Shown: positions 36,878 through 47,287, numbered from the stretch's first letter. The stretch is 64,000 bases of DNA from Flavobacterium sp. ASW18X (GCF_005144745.1 NZ_SWKK01000014.1:62001-126000); one strand, 5' to 3'. Program-made: numbers and translations. Notes: a model not told the origin generated them from the sequence alone.

Positions 36878-36988
36878 CTATTTTTTAAGGTTGCATTTAA
36901 CTAAACGAAGATACGAAAGGCACATCTTTAAGCGGAACATTTACAGTGTAAAAACACCGTTAATAACTTAAAAATAAACTCAAACGAT

Positions 36989-38101
36989 TTAGTTGGCACT
37001 AGCCTTTATAGCTTCGAAAAATTGGTCGAATAAATAATCCGCATCATGTGGGCCAGGGCTTGCTTCTGGATGGTATTGTACAGAGAATACATTTTTATAT
37101 TTCATTTTAATACCAGCCACAGTTCCATCATTTAAATGGGTATGAGTTATCTCTAAGTCTGGATGCGCTTCTGTCTCTTCTCTGTTGACTGCGAAACCAT
37201 GATTTTGACTTGTAATTTCTCCTTTCCCCGTCATTAAATTCAAAATTGGGTGATTAATTCCTCTATGCCCATGGTGCATTTTATAGGTAGACACCCCGTT
37301 TGCTAAAGCCAATACTTGGTGCCCTAAACAAATTCCAAATAACGGTTTGTTTGTTTTTAGTATATCTTTTGTTGTTTGAATGGCATCTTTTAAAGGTTCT
37401 GGATCACCAGGACCATTAGAGATAAAGTAACCATCTGGATTCCACTTTGCCAATTCCTCTTGCGAAGTATTATATGGGAAAACCTTTATTTGCGCACCTC
37501 TCTTTTCTAAATTTCTAAGGATATTTTTTTTGATACCGATATCTAAAGCCGCTATTCTGTATTGCGCGGAATCTTCCCCATATATATAAGGTTCTTTTGT
37601 AGATACTTTAGAAGCTAATTCTAAGCCTTCCATACTAGGAACTTGTTTAAGCTCTTCTTTTAGTTGGTCTACTTCATTGACACGTGTAGATATCACCGCA
37701 TTCATAGCTCCATTATCTCTAATGTAACTAACCAAAGCCCTAGTATCAACATCAGAGATGGCCAATAAATTATTATCATTTAAAAATTCTAATAAGCTTT
37801 TATCGGCACTTGGTCTTGAATATTCGTAACTAAAGTTCTTACAAATGAGACCTGCAATTTTAATAGAGTCTGACTCAATTTCATCTTTATTGGTACCATA
37901 ATTACCAATATGGGCATTAGTAGTTACCATTAATTGACCAAAATAAGACGGGTCTGTAAAAATTTCTTGATAGCCGGTCATCCCAGTATTAAAACATACC
38001 TCGCCAAAGGAGGTGCCCTCCTTTTCCCCTACTGCTTTACCGTAGAATATTGTACCGTCCTCTAAAAGTAATAGTGCCTTTTTTCTTTTTTGATATTTCA
38101 T
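36989..38101 (-). CDS. carA: Carbamoyl-phosphate synthase small subunit
   Basis: 370-residue glutamine amidotransferase subunit that feeds ammonia to CarB for carbamoyl phosphate, used for pyrimidines and arginine. The C-terminal class I amidotransferase domain has the nucleophilic Cys in FGICLGHQ and the His/Glu pair in SVQYHPEASPGP. Start at ATG 38101 (MKYQKRKK) is chosen; the longer frame from 38131 would enter the terminator of the ribosomal operon. carB is not next to it. The gene begins 31 nt past that terminator. Confidence 0.96.
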   Translation of the reverse strand: MKYQKRKKALLLLEDGTIFYGKAVGEKEGTSFGEVCFNTGMTGYQEIFTDPSYFGQLMVTTNAHIGNYGTNKDEIESDSIKIAGLICKNFSYEYSRPSADKSLLEFLNDNNLLAISDVDTRALVSYIRDNGAMNAVISTRVNEVDQLKEELKQVPSMEGLELASKVSTKEPYIYGEDSAQYRIAALDIGIKKNILRNLEKRGAQIKVFPYNTSQEELAKWNPDGYFISNGPGDPEPLKDAIQTTKDILKTNKPLFGICLGHQVLALANGVSTYKMHHGHRGINHPILNLMTGKGEITSQNHGFAVNREETEAHPDLEITHTHLNDGTVAGIKMKYKNVFSVQYHPEASPGPHDADYLFDQFFEAIKASAN

Positions 38102-38131
38102 ATTGGGTGCAAAAATTTTACAAAAAAACAT

Positions 38132-38165
38132 AAAAAAAAGGATACGTTAAAAACGTATCCTTTTA
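38132..38165 (-). terminator. Rho-independent terminator at the end of the ribosomal supercluster
   Basis: GGATACGTT / AACGTATCC 9-bp perfect stem with a 3-nt loop and A8/T4 flanks. On the minus strand it follows rplQ by about 25 nt and ends in a T8 run. Confidence 0.9.
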
Positions 38166-38189
38166 AGTTATGAATGAATAATAAACATT

Positions 38190-38690
38190 TTATTCTTCAG
38201 AATCATCAGTTGCTGGTTGAGCTTCTTGAACCGGCGCTACCTCTGTAGCTTTTTTGCCTCTTCTACTTCTTCTAGTAGTTTTCTTTTTACTAGCATCTGT
38301 GTTATAAACTTCATTAAAGTCCACTAACTCTATCATAGCCATGTCAGCATTATCTCCTAGACGATTACCAAGCTTAATAATTCTTGTGTAACCCCCTGGT
38401 CTATCACCAACTTTTTCTGCTACTGTACCGAACAACTCCGTAATAGCTTCCTTGCTTCTAAGGTTACTAAAAACAATTCTTCTATTGTGCGTACCTTTTT
38501 CAGTAGTCTGATTGTTTTCAGTTTTAGCCTTCGTAATTAAGGGCTCTACAAACTGCTTAAGCGCTTTTGCCTTAGCAACAGTTGTATTGATTCTTTTATG
38601 TTCAATTAAAGAACAAGCCATGTTAGCTAACATTGCCTTTCTGTGGGCAGACTTTCTACCTAAATGATTGAATTTTTTACCGTGTCTCAT
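38190..38690 (-). CDS. rplQ: 50S ribosomal protein L17
   Basis: 166 residues; the core (residues 1-120, [19 protein letters not shown] at the start and [16 protein letters not shown] later) is standard bL17. A tail of about 40 residues follows, first basic ([13 protein letters not shown]) then acidic (ending DDSEE), longer than the usual 120-127 residue protein but common in Bacteroidota. Last gene of the supercluster; 65 nt downstream of rpoA, and followed by a strong terminator. Confidence 0.97.
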   Translation of the reverse strand: MRHGKKFNHLGRKSAHRKAMLANMACSLIEHKRINTTVAKAKALKQFVEPLITKAKTENNQTTEKGTHNRRIVFSNLRSKEAITELFGTVAEKVGDRPGGYTRIIKLGNRLGDNADMAMIELVDFNEVYNTDASKKKTTRRSRRGKKATEVAPVQEAQPATDDSEE

Positions 38691-38755
38691 GGTTTTCCTT
38701 TATCATCTTGCTACCACATCCTTACATCCTACTAAGGAGAGCAAAATATGATTAT

Positions 38756-39748
38756 TTAATCCTTATCTAATTTATATTTGGTTAAGTCCATGCCAAACTG
38801 AAGGCCTTTGTTAATAACCAACTCTTCTAATTCTGTTAACGATTTTTTACCGAAGTTTCTGAACTTCATCAAATCATTTTTGTTAAAAGATACCAAGTCT
38901 CCTAAAGTATCTACTTCTGCTGCTTTAAGACAGTTCAAGGCACGCACAGACAAGTCCATATCTACCAACTTAGTCTTAAGCAACTGACGCATATGCAATG
39001 ACTCCTCATCATAAGTTTCTGTCTGAGCAATTTCATCCGCCTCTAAAGTGATACGCTCATCAGAGAATAACATAAAGTGGTGTATCAAAACTTTGGCAGC
39101 TTCTGTCAAGGCATCTTTAGGATGAATAGAACCATCAGAACTAATTTCAAAAACTAACTTTTCGTAATCTGTCTTTTGTTCTACCCTATAGTTCTCAATG
39201 CTGTATTTTACATTTTTGATAGGAGTGAATACAGAGTCTACTGCTATTGTACCAATAGGAGCATTAGACTTCTTATTCTCTTCTGCAGGTACATACCCAC
39301 GACCTTTCTCTATAATGATTTCCATGTTCACAGACACCTTAGCATCCATGTTACAAATCACTAAATCTGGGTTCAAAACTTGGTAACCAGAAATAAATTT
39401 TTGGAAATCACCAGCAGTAAGTTGTTCTTTACCACTTACAGAGATAGATACCGTCTCACTCTCAACATCATCAATTTGTCTTTTGAAACGAACTTGCTTT
39501 AAATTCAAAATCATTTCAGTAACATCCTCAACAACACCAGGAATTACAGAGAATTCATGCTCAACGCCGTCAATTCTAACAGATGTGATGGCAAAACCTT
39601 CCAAAGAGGAAAGTAGTACCCTTCTTAATGCGTTCCCAACAGTTAAGCCATAACCAGGTTCCAAAGGGCGAAATTCAAATTTCCCCTCGAAATCTGTTGA
39701 GTCTATCATTATAACTTTATCGGGCTTCTGAAAATTAAGTAATGCCAT
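38756..39748 (-). CDS. rpoA: DNA-directed RNA polymerase alpha subunit
   Basis: 330 residues. The N-terminal dimerisation/assembly domain (about 1-235) has [20 protein letters not shown], and the C-terminal domain (about 255-330) has [20 protein letters not shown] and [13 protein letters not shown], which binds UP elements and activators. Located between rpsD (19 nt upstream) and rplQ, as in the bacterial alpha operon. The 65-nt gap after it contains a small TCCTTA/TAAGGA hairpin. Confidence 0.99.
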   Translation of the reverse strand: MALLNFQKPDKVIMIDSTDFEGKFEFRPLEPGYGLTVGNALRRVLLSSLEGFAITSVRIDGVEHEFSVIPGVVEDVTEMILNLKQVRFKRQIDDVESETVSISVSGKEQLTAGDFQKFISGYQVLNPDLVICNMDAKVSVNMEIIIEKGRGYVPAEENKKSNAPIGTIAVDSVFTPIKNVKYSIENYRVEQKTDYEKLVFEISSDGSIHPKDALTEAAKVLIHHFMLFSDERITLEADEIAQTETYDEESLHMRQLLKTKLVDMDLSVRALNCLKAAEVDTLGDLVSFNKNDLMKFRNFGKKSLTELEELVINKGLQFGMDLTKYKLDKD

Positions 39749-39767
39749 AATTGGATTAATGTTGTTA

Positions 39768-40376
39768 TTATTTAGAGTATAACTCGACGATTAGCTGCTC
39801 CTTGATATTTTCAGGGATTTGAAGCCTTTCTGGTACTGTTACAAAAGTACCTTCTTTCTTTTCTCCATTCCAAGTTAACCACTCATAAACTGAACTATTG
39901 CTATTTGTTAATGAGTCTGTGATTGCTTGTACAGATTTAGATTTTTCCCTTACACCAACAACATCACCAGGTTTTAGGGAATATGATGGAATGTTCACTA
40001 AATCACCATTTACCGTTATATGTCTGTGAGACACTAACTGTCTTGCGGCTCTTCTAGATGGTGCAATACCCATTCGGTATACCACATTATCCAATCTAGA
40101 CTCACAAAGCTGTAGTAAAACCTCACCAGTTACACCATCTTTACGCTTTGCAGCTGCGAACAAATTTCTAAATTGACGCTCCAAGATACCGTAGGTATAC
40201 TTCGCCTTTTGCTTTTCCATCAACTGGATAGCATATTCTGACTTTTTACCTCTTCTGCGGTTGTTACCGTGTTGTCCTGGAGGATAATTCTTTTTCTCAA
40301 ACGACTTGTCGTCGCCAAAGATAGCTTCACCGAACTTACGGGCTATCTTAGTTTTTGGTCCTGTATATCTTGCCAT
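39768..40376 (-). CDS. rpsD: 30S ribosomal protein S4
   Basis: 202-residue uS4, a primary 16S rRNA binding protein that nucleates 30S assembly. The S4 RNA-binding domain is at about 93-155 ([38 protein letters not shown]). The N-terminal zinc cysteine cluster found in some bacteria is absent. In E. coli S4 represses its own operon; here a 110-nt structured gap lies directly before it, suggesting separate control. Confidence 0.98.
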   Translation of the reverse strand: MARYTGPKTKIARKFGEAIFGDDKSFEKKNYPPGQHGNNRRRGKKSEYAIQLMEKQKAKYTYGILERQFRNLFAAAKRKDGVTGEVLLQLCESRLDNVVYRMGIAPSRRAARQLVSHRHITVNGDLVNIPSYSLKPGDVVGVREKSKSVQAITDSLTNSNSSVYEWLTWNGEKKEGTFVTVPERLQIPENIKEQLIVELYSK

Positions 40377-40414
40377 TTTCTAATAAATTTGAATGTACGA
40401 TTATGAATTAAGGC

Positions 40415-40428
40415 TTATCCTTCGATAA
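40415..40428 (-). other. Small hairpin 2 in the rpsK-rpsD gap
   Basis: TTATC-GAAG-GATAA on the minus strand: a 5-bp stem with a 4-nt loop, 39 nt before the rpsD start. May be part of a leader structure. Confidence 0.35.
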
Positions 40429-40454
40429 TCATTATTGCACACTCGATGAATAAA

Positions 40455-40477
40455 AGTCTGTCCTTGTGAGACAGACT
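40455..40477 (-). other. Terminator-like hairpin 1 in the rpsK-rpsD gap
   Basis: AGTCTGTC / GACAGACT, an 8-bp perfect stem with a 7-nt loop, then TTTTATTC on the minus strand. It begins 10 nt after the rpsK stop. The T-run is short, so this is more likely an attenuator, a processing site or partial terminator than a full stop. Confidence 0.5.
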
Positions 40478-40486
40478 CAATTATAA

Positions 40487-40879
40487 TTAAACTCTTCTTC
40501 TTTTTGGAGGTCTACAACCGTTATGTGGTAGTGGAGTAACATCTACAATTTCTGTAACTTCTATACCAGCGTTGTGTATTGAACGGATTGCGGATTCTCT
40601 ACCATTACCAGGTCCTTTAACGTAAACCTTTACTTTTCTTAAACCAGCTTCGTGCGCTACTTTAGAACAATCTTCAGCAGCAACTTGGGCTGCATAAGGA
40701 GTATTCTTTTTAGACCCTCTAAAGCCCATCTTACCAGCAGAAGACCAAGAAATAACATCTCCCTTCTTATTGGTCAAAGAAATAATAATGTTGTTAAAAG
40801 AAGCTACAATGTGAGCCTCTCCTGTTGATTCAACAACAACTTTACGTTTTTTTGCTGTTTTGGTATTTGACTTTGCCAT
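40487..40879 (-). CDS. rpsK: 30S ribosomal protein S11
   Basis: 130-residue uS11 of the 30S platform. Identified by [20 protein letters not shown] at the N-terminal part and by [20 protein letters not shown] and [17 protein letters not shown] at the C-terminus. Lies between rpsM (13 nt) and the long gap before rpsD. Confidence 0.98.
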   Translation of the reverse strand: MAKSNTKTAKKRKVVVESTGEAHIVASFNNIIISLTNKKGDVISWSSAGKMGFRGSKKNTPYAAQVAAEDCSKVAHEAGLRKVKVYVKGPGNGRESAIRSIHNAGIEVTEIVDVTPLPHNGCRPPKRRRV

Positions 40880-40892
40880 AATGCCCTAGCTA

Positions 40893-41267
40893 TTATTTAG
40901 TTGCCTTTTTCTTGTTAGCAACTGTTTTACGTTTTCCTTTTCTTGTCCTAGAATTGTTCTTTGTTCTCTGACCACGTAATGGTAGACCAGCTCTATGACG
41001 TATACCACGGTAACAACCGATATCCATTAAACGTTTGATGTTCATTTGTGTTTCTGAACGCAATTCACCTTCAATGGTATATTCAGAAACAGCTTCTCTG
41101 ATTCTACCGATTTCGTCATCGTTCCAATCAGAAACTTTTGCATCTTCGCTTACATTAGCTTTTGCCAAAATTTCTTTGGCACGGCTTTTTCCAATACCGA
41201 AGATGTAGGTCATTGCTATAACACCTCTCTTTTGTTTTGGTATATCTACACCTGCAATTCTAGCCAT
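40893..41267 (-). CDS. rpsM: 30S ribosomal protein S13
   Basis: 124-residue uS13 of the 30S head, contacting the P-site tRNA and the 50S. Seen: [20 protein letters not shown] at the start, [34 protein letters not shown] and the basic tail. Two nt after rpmJ; 13 nt before rpsK. Confidence 0.98.
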   Translation of the reverse strand: MARIAGVDIPKQKRGVIAMTYIFGIGKSRAKEILAKANVSEDAKVSDWNDDEIGRIREAVSEYTIEGELRSETQMNIKRLMDIGCYRGIRHRAGLPLRGQRTKNNSRTRKGKRKTVANKKKATK

Positions 41268-41269
41268 AA

Positions 41270-41386
41270 TTACCCTTGTCTTTGTTTAAATCTAGGATTC
41301 TTTTTGTTAATTACGTACAGTCTACCCTTTCTGCGTACTATCTTGCAGTCTGCACTTCTTTTCTTTATTGATGCCCTTACCTTCAT
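41270..41386 (-). CDS. rpmJ: 50S ribosomal protein L36 (zinc-independent form)
   Basis: 38-residue bL36 found by translating the gap between infA and rpsM: it starts [20 protein letters not shown] and ends [10 protein letters not shown]. The zinc-ribbon form has Cys at about 11, 14 and 27 and His at 33; here only the Cys at 14 is kept (Ser, Asn and Phe replace the others), so it is the C-minus form that cannot hold zinc. Spacing to rpsM is 2 nt. Confidence 0.97.
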   Translation of the reverse strand: MKVRASIKKRSADCKIVRRKGRLYVINKKNPRFKQRQG

Positions 41387-41396
41387 ATCAATTTTC

Positions 41397-41612
41397 TTAA
41401 TATCTATATGTAATTCTTGCTTTAGTCAAATCGTAAGGACTCATTTCTAATTTTACCTTATCTCCTGGCAACAACTTAATGTAGTGCATACGCATCTTAC
41501 CAGATATATGTGCCGTTACAATATGACCATTTTCTAATTCCACACGGAACATTGCATTGGACAATGCCTCAATGATACTTCCGTCTTGCTCTATAGCTGC
41601 CTGTTTTGCCAT
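41397..41612 (-). CDS. infA: Translation initiation factor IF-1
   Basis: 71-residue OB-fold protein ([50 protein letters not shown]) that occupies the A site during initiation and helps IF-2 and IF-3. Starts 1 nt after the secY stop. The adk and map genes that intervene in many bacteria are absent. Confidence 0.98.
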   Translation of the reverse strand: MAKQAAIEQDGSIIEALSNAMFRVELENGHIVTAHISGKMRMHYIKLLPGDKVKLEMSPYDLTKARITYRY

Positions 41613-41613
41613 G

Positions 41614-42957
41614 TTAAGCTACTTTTCTATTTTTTCCGGTTTTCATCAATCCGTCATAGTGTCTATTCAACAAATAAGAATTTACTTGTTGTACTGTATC
41701 TATAGCCACACCGACCATAATTAACAGTGAAGTACCACCATAAAACAGCGCCCATCCAGCCTGAACATCCATCAATTTCACTACAATTGCCGGTAAAACC
41801 GCCAAAAGTGCTAAAAATATTGAACCTGGAAAAGTAATTAAAGACATTATTTTATCTAAATAATCTGCAGTCTCCTTTCCGGGACGTATACCAGGTACAA
41901 ATCCACCACTTCTTTTTAAATCATCTGCCATTTTGTTCGTTGGAACTGTTATAGCCGTATAGAAATAAGTAAAAATGATTATCAAAGCAGCAAATAATAT
42001 ATTATATGCCCAACCAAAAATATCAGCAAACTGAACTTCCATCCATTGCCCAGCAGTAGTATTGTTAAATGTTTTACCAATAAGCGCTGGAGCAAACATA
42101 ATTGCTTGTGCAAAAATGATAGGCATAACTCCAGAGGCATTCAATTTTAAAGGAATGTACTGGCGAGAACCCATCACGTTTTTCTCATAACCACCCGTAG
42201 CACTTCTTCTAGCATATTGTACCGGTATTTGCCTTACAGCCATTACCAACAATACACTAGCAAGAATAACCAAGAACCAAACAATAACTTCTACTAGAAT
42301 AAACATTATTCCCCCAGGAGTATTAGTGGTTCTAGAAATAAATTCCTGTAAAAAGGATTGCGGCATAGTTGCTATGATACCTATCATAATCAACAAAGAG
42401 ATACCATTACCAATACCTTTATCAGTAATTCGCTCTCCTAACCACATGGCAAAGACACATCCTGTAACTAAAATAATTACAGAAGGAACAATAAAGTTAA
42501 GACCTTTACCCAAAACAAAAGCACTATCTGGAACACCCAATGCACTTAACCCATATAAATAGGTTGGTGCTTGAACAATACAAATAGCAATGGTTAGCCA
42601 ACGTGTAATTTGGTTTTTAGTTTTTCTTCCGCTCTCGCCTTCTTTATCCAATTTCTGCAGATAAGGAATTGCAATACTCATAAGTTGCACCACAATAGAG
42701 GCAGAAATATATGGCATGATACCTAACGCAAAAACAGAGGCATTAGCAAAAGCTCCCCCTGTGAATGCATTTAAAATACCTAAGATACCGTTCTCTGTTT
42801 GGGAGGTTAGTTGTGCCAATTGAGTAGTATCTATACCTGGAAGCACCACTTGCGCACCAAAACGATACACCAATAGTAAACCAAGGGTTATTAGGATACG
42901 GTTCCTAAGTTCCTCAATCTTCCAAATATTTGATATAGTCTCAATAAACTTCTTCAT
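41614..42957 (-). CDS. secY: Protein translocase subunit SecY
   Basis: 447 residues with ten predicted transmembrane helices, the channel of the SecYEG translocon. Plug and pore region near 60-90 ([20 protein letters not shown]), the cytoplasmic loop [15 protein letters not shown] and the conserved [19 protein letters not shown] loop near 350 are as expected. Part of the spc operon, 9 nt after rplO. Partner SecE and SecG are elsewhere. Confidence 0.98.
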   Translation of the reverse strand: MKKFIETISNIWKIEELRNRILITLGLLLVYRFGAQVVLPGIDTTQLAQLTSQTENGILGILNAFTGGAFANASVFALGIMPYISASIVVQLMSIAIPYLQKLDKEGESGRKTKNQITRWLTIAICIVQAPTYLYGLSALGVPDSAFVLGKGLNFIVPSVIILVTGCVFAMWLGERITDKGIGNGISLLIMIGIIATMPQSFLQEFISRTTNTPGGIMFILVEVIVWFLVILASVLLVMAVRQIPVQYARRSATGGYEKNVMGSRQYIPLKLNASGVMPIIFAQAIMFAPALIGKTFNNTTAGQWMEVQFADIFGWAYNILFAALIIIFTYFYTAITVPTNKMADDLKRSGGFVPGIRPGKETADYLDKIMSLITFPGSIFLALLAVLPAIVVKLMDVQAGWALFYGGTSLLIMVGVAIDTVQQVNSYLLNRHYDGLMKTGKNRKVA

Positions 42958-42966
42958 ATCTTAAAA

Positions 42967-43419
42967 TTATAAACTTATTGCTTCTCCTCCTGCAGCTTCT
43001 ATAGCAGCCTTTGCAGAAGCACTAAATTTATGGGCAGAAACTTTAAGTTTGGTTTTTAATTCACCACCACCTAAAATCTTTACCAAATCGTTTTTACCTG
43101 CTAAGCCATTTTCTACAAGAGTGTCCAAAGATACTTCATCTTTTACACCTTTCTCGTCTACTAAAGCTTGTAATTTATCAAGATTGATTCCTTGATACTC
43201 TTTACGGTTAATATTTTTGAAACCGAACTTAGGAACTCGTCTTTGTAATGGCATCTGACCACCCTCGAAACCAATTTTCTTAGAGTAACCTGATCTAGAT
43301 TTGGCCCCTTTGTGACCACGTGCAGCAGTACCACCTTTACCAGATGCTTGTCCTCTACCAAGACGTTTACCATCTCGGTTCTTTGCTCCTTCTGCTGGTT
43401 TTAAATTACTTAAATCCAT
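42967..43419 (-). CDS. rplO: 50S ribosomal protein L15
   Basis: 150-residue uL15. The basic, Gly-rich N-terminus ([54 protein letters not shown]) extends into the 23S rRNA; the C-terminal domain ([21 protein letters not shown]) is globular. Thirteen nt after rpmD. Confidence 0.98.
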   Translation of the reverse strand: MDLSNLKPAEGAKNRDGKRLGRGQASGKGGTAARGHKGAKSRSGYSKKIGFEGGQMPLQRRVPKFGFKNINRKEYQGINLDKLQALVDEKGVKDEVSLDTLVENGLAGKNDLVKILGGGELKTKLKVSAHKFSASAKAAIEAAGGEAISL

Positions 43420-43432
43420 TAGTCTTGGTTAT

Positions 43433-43612
43433 TTAGGCTTCCTCTGTGGAAACCAAATGTTCTACTTTCTTTATCATTCCAAGGATATTTGGAGTAGCCT
43501 CATGTTCTACTACTTGGCCTAATTTCCTTAATCCCAATGCCTCTAGAGTTCTCTTTTGGTTCTGAGGTCTCTTGATTGCACTTTTTAATTGCTTAACTCT
43601 AATCTTAGCCAT
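43433..43612 (-). CDS. rpmD: 50S ribosomal protein L30
   Basis: 59-residue uL30, found by reading the gap between rpsE and rplO: MAKIRVKQLKSAIKRPQNQK, then RTLEALGLRKLGQVVEHEAT and PNILGMIKKVEHLV. Length and order (rpsE-rpmD-rplO) fit. Four nt after rpsE. Confidence 0.97.
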   Translation of the reverse strand: MAKIRVKQLKSAIKRPQNQKRTLEALGLRKLGQVVEHEATPNILGMIKKVEHLVSTEEA

Positions 43613-43616
43613 CGTA

Positions 43617-44141
43617 TTATCCTTTAAAAACTTTATCCAGACTTACACCTCTCTGCTCAGCAATAGTACCCGCATCTCTTAGTTGTAATAATGCATCAAA
43701 AGTCGCCTTTACAACGTTGTGAGGATTAGATGAACCTTGAGACTTAGAAAGTACATCATGAATACCTACAGCCTCCAATACAGCTCTTACAGCACCTCCA
43801 GCAATAACTCCAGTACCCTGAGATGCAGGTTTGATAAACACTTTTGCACCTCCATACTTACCTTTTTGCTCATGTGGCAATGTAGCCTTATTCAAAGGAA
43901 TCCTTACCAAATTCTTTTTTGCATCTTCTACAGCCTTGGCGATTGCAGTAGCAACTTCTTTAGATTTTCCAAGACCGTGGCCAACTACACCGTTCTCGTC
44001 TCCTACAACAACGATTGCAGAGAAACCGAAGGCACGACCACCCTTAGTTACTTTAGTTACCCTTTGTACACCAACAAGGCGATCTTTTAATTCTAAACCA
44101 CCTGGTTTAACTAGTTCTACGTTTTTATACTTCTGGTACAT
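43617..44141 (-). CDS. rpsE: 30S ribosomal protein S5
   Basis: 174-residue uS5. The double-stranded RNA-binding domain ([40 protein letters not shown]) and the C-terminal domain ([20 protein letters not shown]) are clear. Contributes to decoding accuracy and helicase activity at the mRNA entry. Five nt after rplR. Confidence 0.98.
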   Translation of the reverse strand: MYQKYKNVELVKPGGLELKDRLVGVQRVTKVTKGGRAFGFSAIVVVGDENGVVGHGLGKSKEVATAIAKAVEDAKKNLVRIPLNKATLPHEQKGKYGGAKVFIKPASQGTGVIAGGAVRAVLEAVGIHDVLSKSQGSSNPHNVVKATFDALLQLRDAGTIAEQRGVSLDKVFKG

Positions 44142-44146
44142 ATGAT

Positions 44147-44500
44147 TTAGAATTTTAATCCACCTTCTCTGGCACCTTCTGCCAATGCTTTAACTCTACC
44201 GTGGTATAAGTTACCTCCACGATCAAAGGCAACAGTTTCTATACCAGCTTTCAATGCTTTTTCTGCTATGGCTTTACCAACAGCAGCAGCAATTTCTGTC
44301 TTAGTTCCGCTAAGCTCCAAACCTTTATCTCTAGAAGAAACAGAAGCCAATGTTTTACCTGCATTGTCATCTATTACCTGAGCATAGATTTCTTTATTAC
44401 TACGGAACACGGATAAACGTGGACGAGCTTCCGTACCAAAAGACACTTTTCTTATCCTTCTTCTTATCCTTAATTTTCTATCAGTCTTTGATAATCCCAT
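44147..44500 (-). CDS. rplR: 50S ribosomal protein L18
   Basis: 117-residue uL18, which binds 5S rRNA in the central protuberance. Seen: [35 protein letters not shown], and [20 protein letters not shown] at the C-terminus. Twelve nt after rplF. Confidence 0.98.
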   Translation of the reverse strand: MGLSKTDRKLRIRRRIRKVSFGTEARPRLSVFRSNKEIYAQVIDDNAGKTLASVSSRDKGLELSGTKTEIAAAVGKAIAEKALKAGIETVAFDRGGNLYHGRVKALAEGAREGGLKF

Positions 44501-44512
44501 TATACCTTGTTA

Positions 44513-45055
44513 TTAAGCTGATTTACCTGCTTTTCTTCTAATAATCTCTCCAACAAACTTGATACCTTTTCCTTTGTAAGGCTCAGGTTTTCTAAAAGAT
44601 CTAATCTTAGCCGCAACCGCTCCAACCAGTTGTTTGTCATGAGATGTCAACTTCACGATTGGGTTTTTACCCTTTTCAGAAACGGTTTCTATCTTTACCT
44701 CTGGAGCTATATCCATTATGATGTTGTGAGAAAATCCTAAAGCCAAATCTAGTTTTTGACCTTGATTACTTGCTCTGTAACCTACACCTACCAACTCTAG
44801 TTCTTTGGTCCATCCTTTAGAAACACCTTCCACCATATTGTTGATTAATGCTCTATACAAACCATGCTTAGCTTTTAAGTCTTTAGAATCAGATGGCCTC
44901 TCTACAACCACATTACCTTCCTCTACTTTTACTTCTACACCAGCAAAGTCTTGGCTCAATTCTCCAAGCTTACCTTTTACAGTAACTACGTTGTCCTTAA
45001 CTTCAACGGTAACACCTTCTGGAATCGCTACTGGACTATTACCTATTCTTGACAT
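44513..45055 (-). CDS. rplF: 50S ribosomal protein L6
   Basis: 180-residue uL6 with two similar domains; MSRIGNSPVAIPEGVTVEVK at the N-terminus and RKPEPYKGKGIKFVGE near the C-terminus are diagnostic. Sits near the factor-binding site of the 50S. Twenty-two nt after rpsH. Confidence 0.98.
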   Translation of the reverse strand: MSRIGNSPVAIPEGVTVEVKDNVVTVKGKLGELSQDFAGVEVKVEEGNVVVERPSDSKDLKAKHGLYRALINNMVEGVSKGWTKELELVGVGYRASNQGQKLDLALGFSHNIIMDIAPEVKIETVSEKGKNPIVKLTSHDKQLVGAVAAKIRSFRKPEPYKGKGIKFVGEIIRRKAGKSA

Positions 45056-45077
45056 CTCTCTAGTTCTTTTTTACTTT

Positions 45078-45476
45078 TTAGTATACGTAACACAATACCT
45101 CTCCTCCAACATTCTCTTGCTTAGCTTGCTTGCTAGTCATCACCCCATGAGAAGTAGATACAATTGCAATACCTAACCCATTTAATACCCTAGGCAGTTC
45201 ATCTGCACTAGCATATTTCCTAAGACCAGGCTTACTTACTCTCTGTAATTTTTTAATTATTGGCTCTTTGCTCAATTTATTATACTTTAAAGCTATTTTA
45301 ATGTTTCCCTGTACGGAATCATCTTCAAATTTATAGCTTAAAATATACCCTTGATCAAAAAGAATTTTGGTCATCTCCTTTTTCAAGTTGGAAGCAGGAA
45401 TGTTCACAACCCTATGACCCGCTCTACTAGCGTTTCTTATTCTTGTTAAATAATCTGAAATTGGATCTGTTAACAT
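45078..45476 (-). CDS. rpsH: 30S ribosomal protein S8
   Basis: 132-residue uS8: [20 protein letters not shown] at the N-terminus and [20 protein letters not shown] at the C-terminus. Binds the central domain of 16S rRNA. In E. coli S8 represses the spc operon through rplE; no such site was examined here. Confidence 0.98.
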   Translation of the reverse strand: MLTDPISDYLTRIRNASRAGHRVVNIPASNLKKEMTKILFDQGYILSYKFEDDSVQGNIKIALKYNKLSKEPIIKKLQRVSKPGLRKYASADELPRVLNGLGIAIVSTSHGVMTSKQAKQENVGGEVLCYVY

Positions 45477-45497
45477 TTTTCTGTCTATTTATCTAAA

Positions 45498-45767
45498 TTA
45501 CCAACTTGCTTTCTTAACTCCAGGAATCAAACCTTTGTTTGCCATTTCCCTAAACATAACCCTAGAAATTCCAAAAGTACGCATATACCCTCTTGGCCTA
45601 CCAGTTAACTTACATCTATTTCGCATTCTTACTGGAGATGCATTTTTAGGAAGTTTCTGCAACGCCTCATAGTCACCAGCTTCCTTAAGCGCCTTTCTCT
45701 TTTCTGCGTATTTAGCTACAGTTTTTGCCCTTTTTCTTTCACGGGCTTTCATTGATTCTTTGGCCAT
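45498..45767 (-). CDS. rpsN: 30S ribosomal protein S14 (zinc-independent form)
   Basis: 89 residues, the long C-minus form of uS14: [40 protein letters not shown] and [18 protein letters not shown]. It lacks the CxxC...CxxC of the 61-residue zinc form. Starts 1 nt after rplE. Confidence 0.98.
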   Translation of the reverse strand: MAKESMKARERKRAKTVAKYAEKRKALKEAGDYEALQKLPKNASPVRMRNRCKLTGRPRGYMRTFGISRVMFREMANKGLIPGVKKASW

Positions 45768-45768
45768 C

Positions 45769-46320
45769 TTAATTCTTTTTAAAAGGTAATCCTAGTTGGG
45801 TCAACAATGATTTTGCTTCTTTATCAGTTTCAGCAGAAGTAACAAAGGTAATATCCATACCATTAATTCTGTTGATTCTGTCTATATTAATCTCTGGAAA
45901 GATGATTTGCTCAGTAACCCCCAAGTTATAATTTCCACGACCATCAAAACCAGTAGCCTTAACACCTTGAAAATCTCTAACCCTAGGTAATGCCGAAGTA
46001 ATCAACCTATCCAAAAATTCGTACATACGTTCTCCTCTTAAGGTTACCTTAGCACCAATTGGCATTCCCTTTCGCAATTTGAAAGTAGCAACATCTTTCT
46101 TTGACATTGTAGCAACAGCTTTCTGCCCAGTGATATTACTCAATTCTTCTACAGCGTGATCTATCAATTTCTTGTCAGCTACAGCAGCACCAACCCCTCT
46201 ACTAACCACAATTTTGTTTAGCTTAGGAACTTGCATTACATTTTTGTAACCGAATTCTTCAGTAAGCGCCTTAATTACACGCTCCTTGTATTCTTGTTTT
46301 AGTCTTGGAATATAACTCAT
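45769..46320 (-). CDS. rplE: 50S ribosomal protein L5
   Basis: 183-residue uL5, a 5S rRNA-binding protein contacting P-site tRNA. Seen: [60 protein letters not shown] and [20 protein letters not shown]. Two nt after rplX. Confidence 0.98.
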   Translation of the reverse strand: MSYIPRLKQEYKERVIKALTEEFGYKNVMQVPKLNKIVVSRGVGAAVADKKLIDHAVEELSNITGQKAVATMSKKDVATFKLRKGMPIGAKVTLRGERMYEFLDRLITSALPRVRDFQGVKATGFDGRGNYNLGVTEQIIFPEINIDRINRINGMDITFVTSAETDKEAKSLLTQLGLPFKKN

Positions 46321-46322
46321 GA

Positions 46323-46628
46323 CTAGATAATTTCTCCTGTTTTTTTGGACACCCTTACCTTTTTGCCATCTCTAACCTCAAAACCAACTCTAACGGATTT
46401 ACCGTTTTCAATTAGTGCTAAATTAGAAATATGGATAGGCGCTTCTTTTTCTACGATACCACCCTGTGGGTTTTGCGCACTAGGCTTTTCATGCTTTTTG
46501 ACCACATTTACACCTTCAACGATTGCCTTGTTTTTCTCAAGGTCTACGCGCAAAACTTTTCCTTCAGAACCCTTGTGGTCACCAGCGACAACTGTTACCG
46601 TATCTCCTGTTTTAATCTTTAATTTCAT
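46323..46628 (-). CDS. rplX: 50S ribosomal protein L24
   Basis: 101-residue uL24 with an N-terminal KOW motif ([26 protein letters not shown] region) followed by [20 protein letters not shown]. An assembly initiator of the 50S. Eleven nt after rplN. Confidence 0.97.
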   Translation of the reverse strand: MKLKIKTGDTVTVVAGDHKGSEGKVLRVDLEKNKAIVEGVNVVKKHEKPSAQNPQGGIVEKEAPIHISNLALIENGKSVRVGFEVRDGKKVRVSKKTGEII

Positions 46629-46639
46629 CGTCTTAACTT

Positions 46640-47008
46640 TTAAAGTACCTCAGGGGCCAATGAAACAATCTTCATATACTGCTTATCTCTAAGTTCTCTA
46701 GCCACAGGACCAAAAACCCTAGTACCTCTCATCTCCCCTGCAGGGTTCAATAAAACGCAAGCATTGTCATCAAACCTAATGTAAGAACCATCCGGTCTTC
46801 TAACCTCTTTTTTAGATCGTACTACAACAGCAGTAGACACAGAACCTTTTTTTACCGTACCATTAGGCGTAGCCTCTTTTACAGTAACAACGATCTTATC
46901 TCCTAAAGATGCATATCTTCTTTTTGTTCCTCCAAGTACACGGATGGTAAGCACTTCTTTAGCACCAGTATTGTCCGCAACTTTTAATCTTGATTCTTGT
47001 TGTACCAT
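46640..47008 (-). CDS. rplN: 50S ribosomal protein L14
   Basis: 122-residue uL14: [20 protein letters not shown] at the start, [20 protein letters not shown], and the C-terminal [20 protein letters not shown] type region. Contacts bridge B8. Two nt after rpsQ. Confidence 0.98.
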   Translation of the reverse strand: MVQQESRLKVADNTGAKEVLTIRVLGGTKRRYASLGDKIVVTVKEATPNGTVKKGSVSTAVVVRSKKEVRRPDGSYIRFDDNACVLLNPAGEMRGTRVFGPVARELRDKQYMKIVSLAPEVL

Positions 47009-47010
47009 GA

Positions 47011-47274
47011 TTACTTAGCTCTTTCTAGGATTTCTACTAACCTCCAGCATTTTGTTTTACTTAGAGGCCTTGTTTCCATAATTCTTACCGTGTCGCCTTC
47101 ATTACAGTCATTCTTCTCATCATGGGCAACATATTTCTTGGTCTTCAAAACGAACTTACCATACATAGGATGCTTCACTCGTTTTACTTCAGAAACAACA
47201 ATGGACTTCTCCATTTTGTTACTGGTAACAACCCCGATTCTTTCTTTTCTTAAATTTCTTGTATTTTCTTCCAT
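47011..47274 (-). CDS. rpsQ: 30S ribosomal protein S17
   Basis: 87-residue uS17 with the OB-fold: [40 protein letters not shown] and [20 protein letters not shown]. Binds 16S rRNA in the 5' domain. Thirteen nt after rpmC. Confidence 0.98.
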   Translation of the reverse strand: MEENTRNLRKERIGVVTSNKMEKSIVVSEVKRVKHPMYGKFVLKTKKYVAHDEKNDCNEGDTVRIMETRPLSKTKCWRLVEILERAK

Positions 47275-47287
47275 AAGGCCGAATCTG

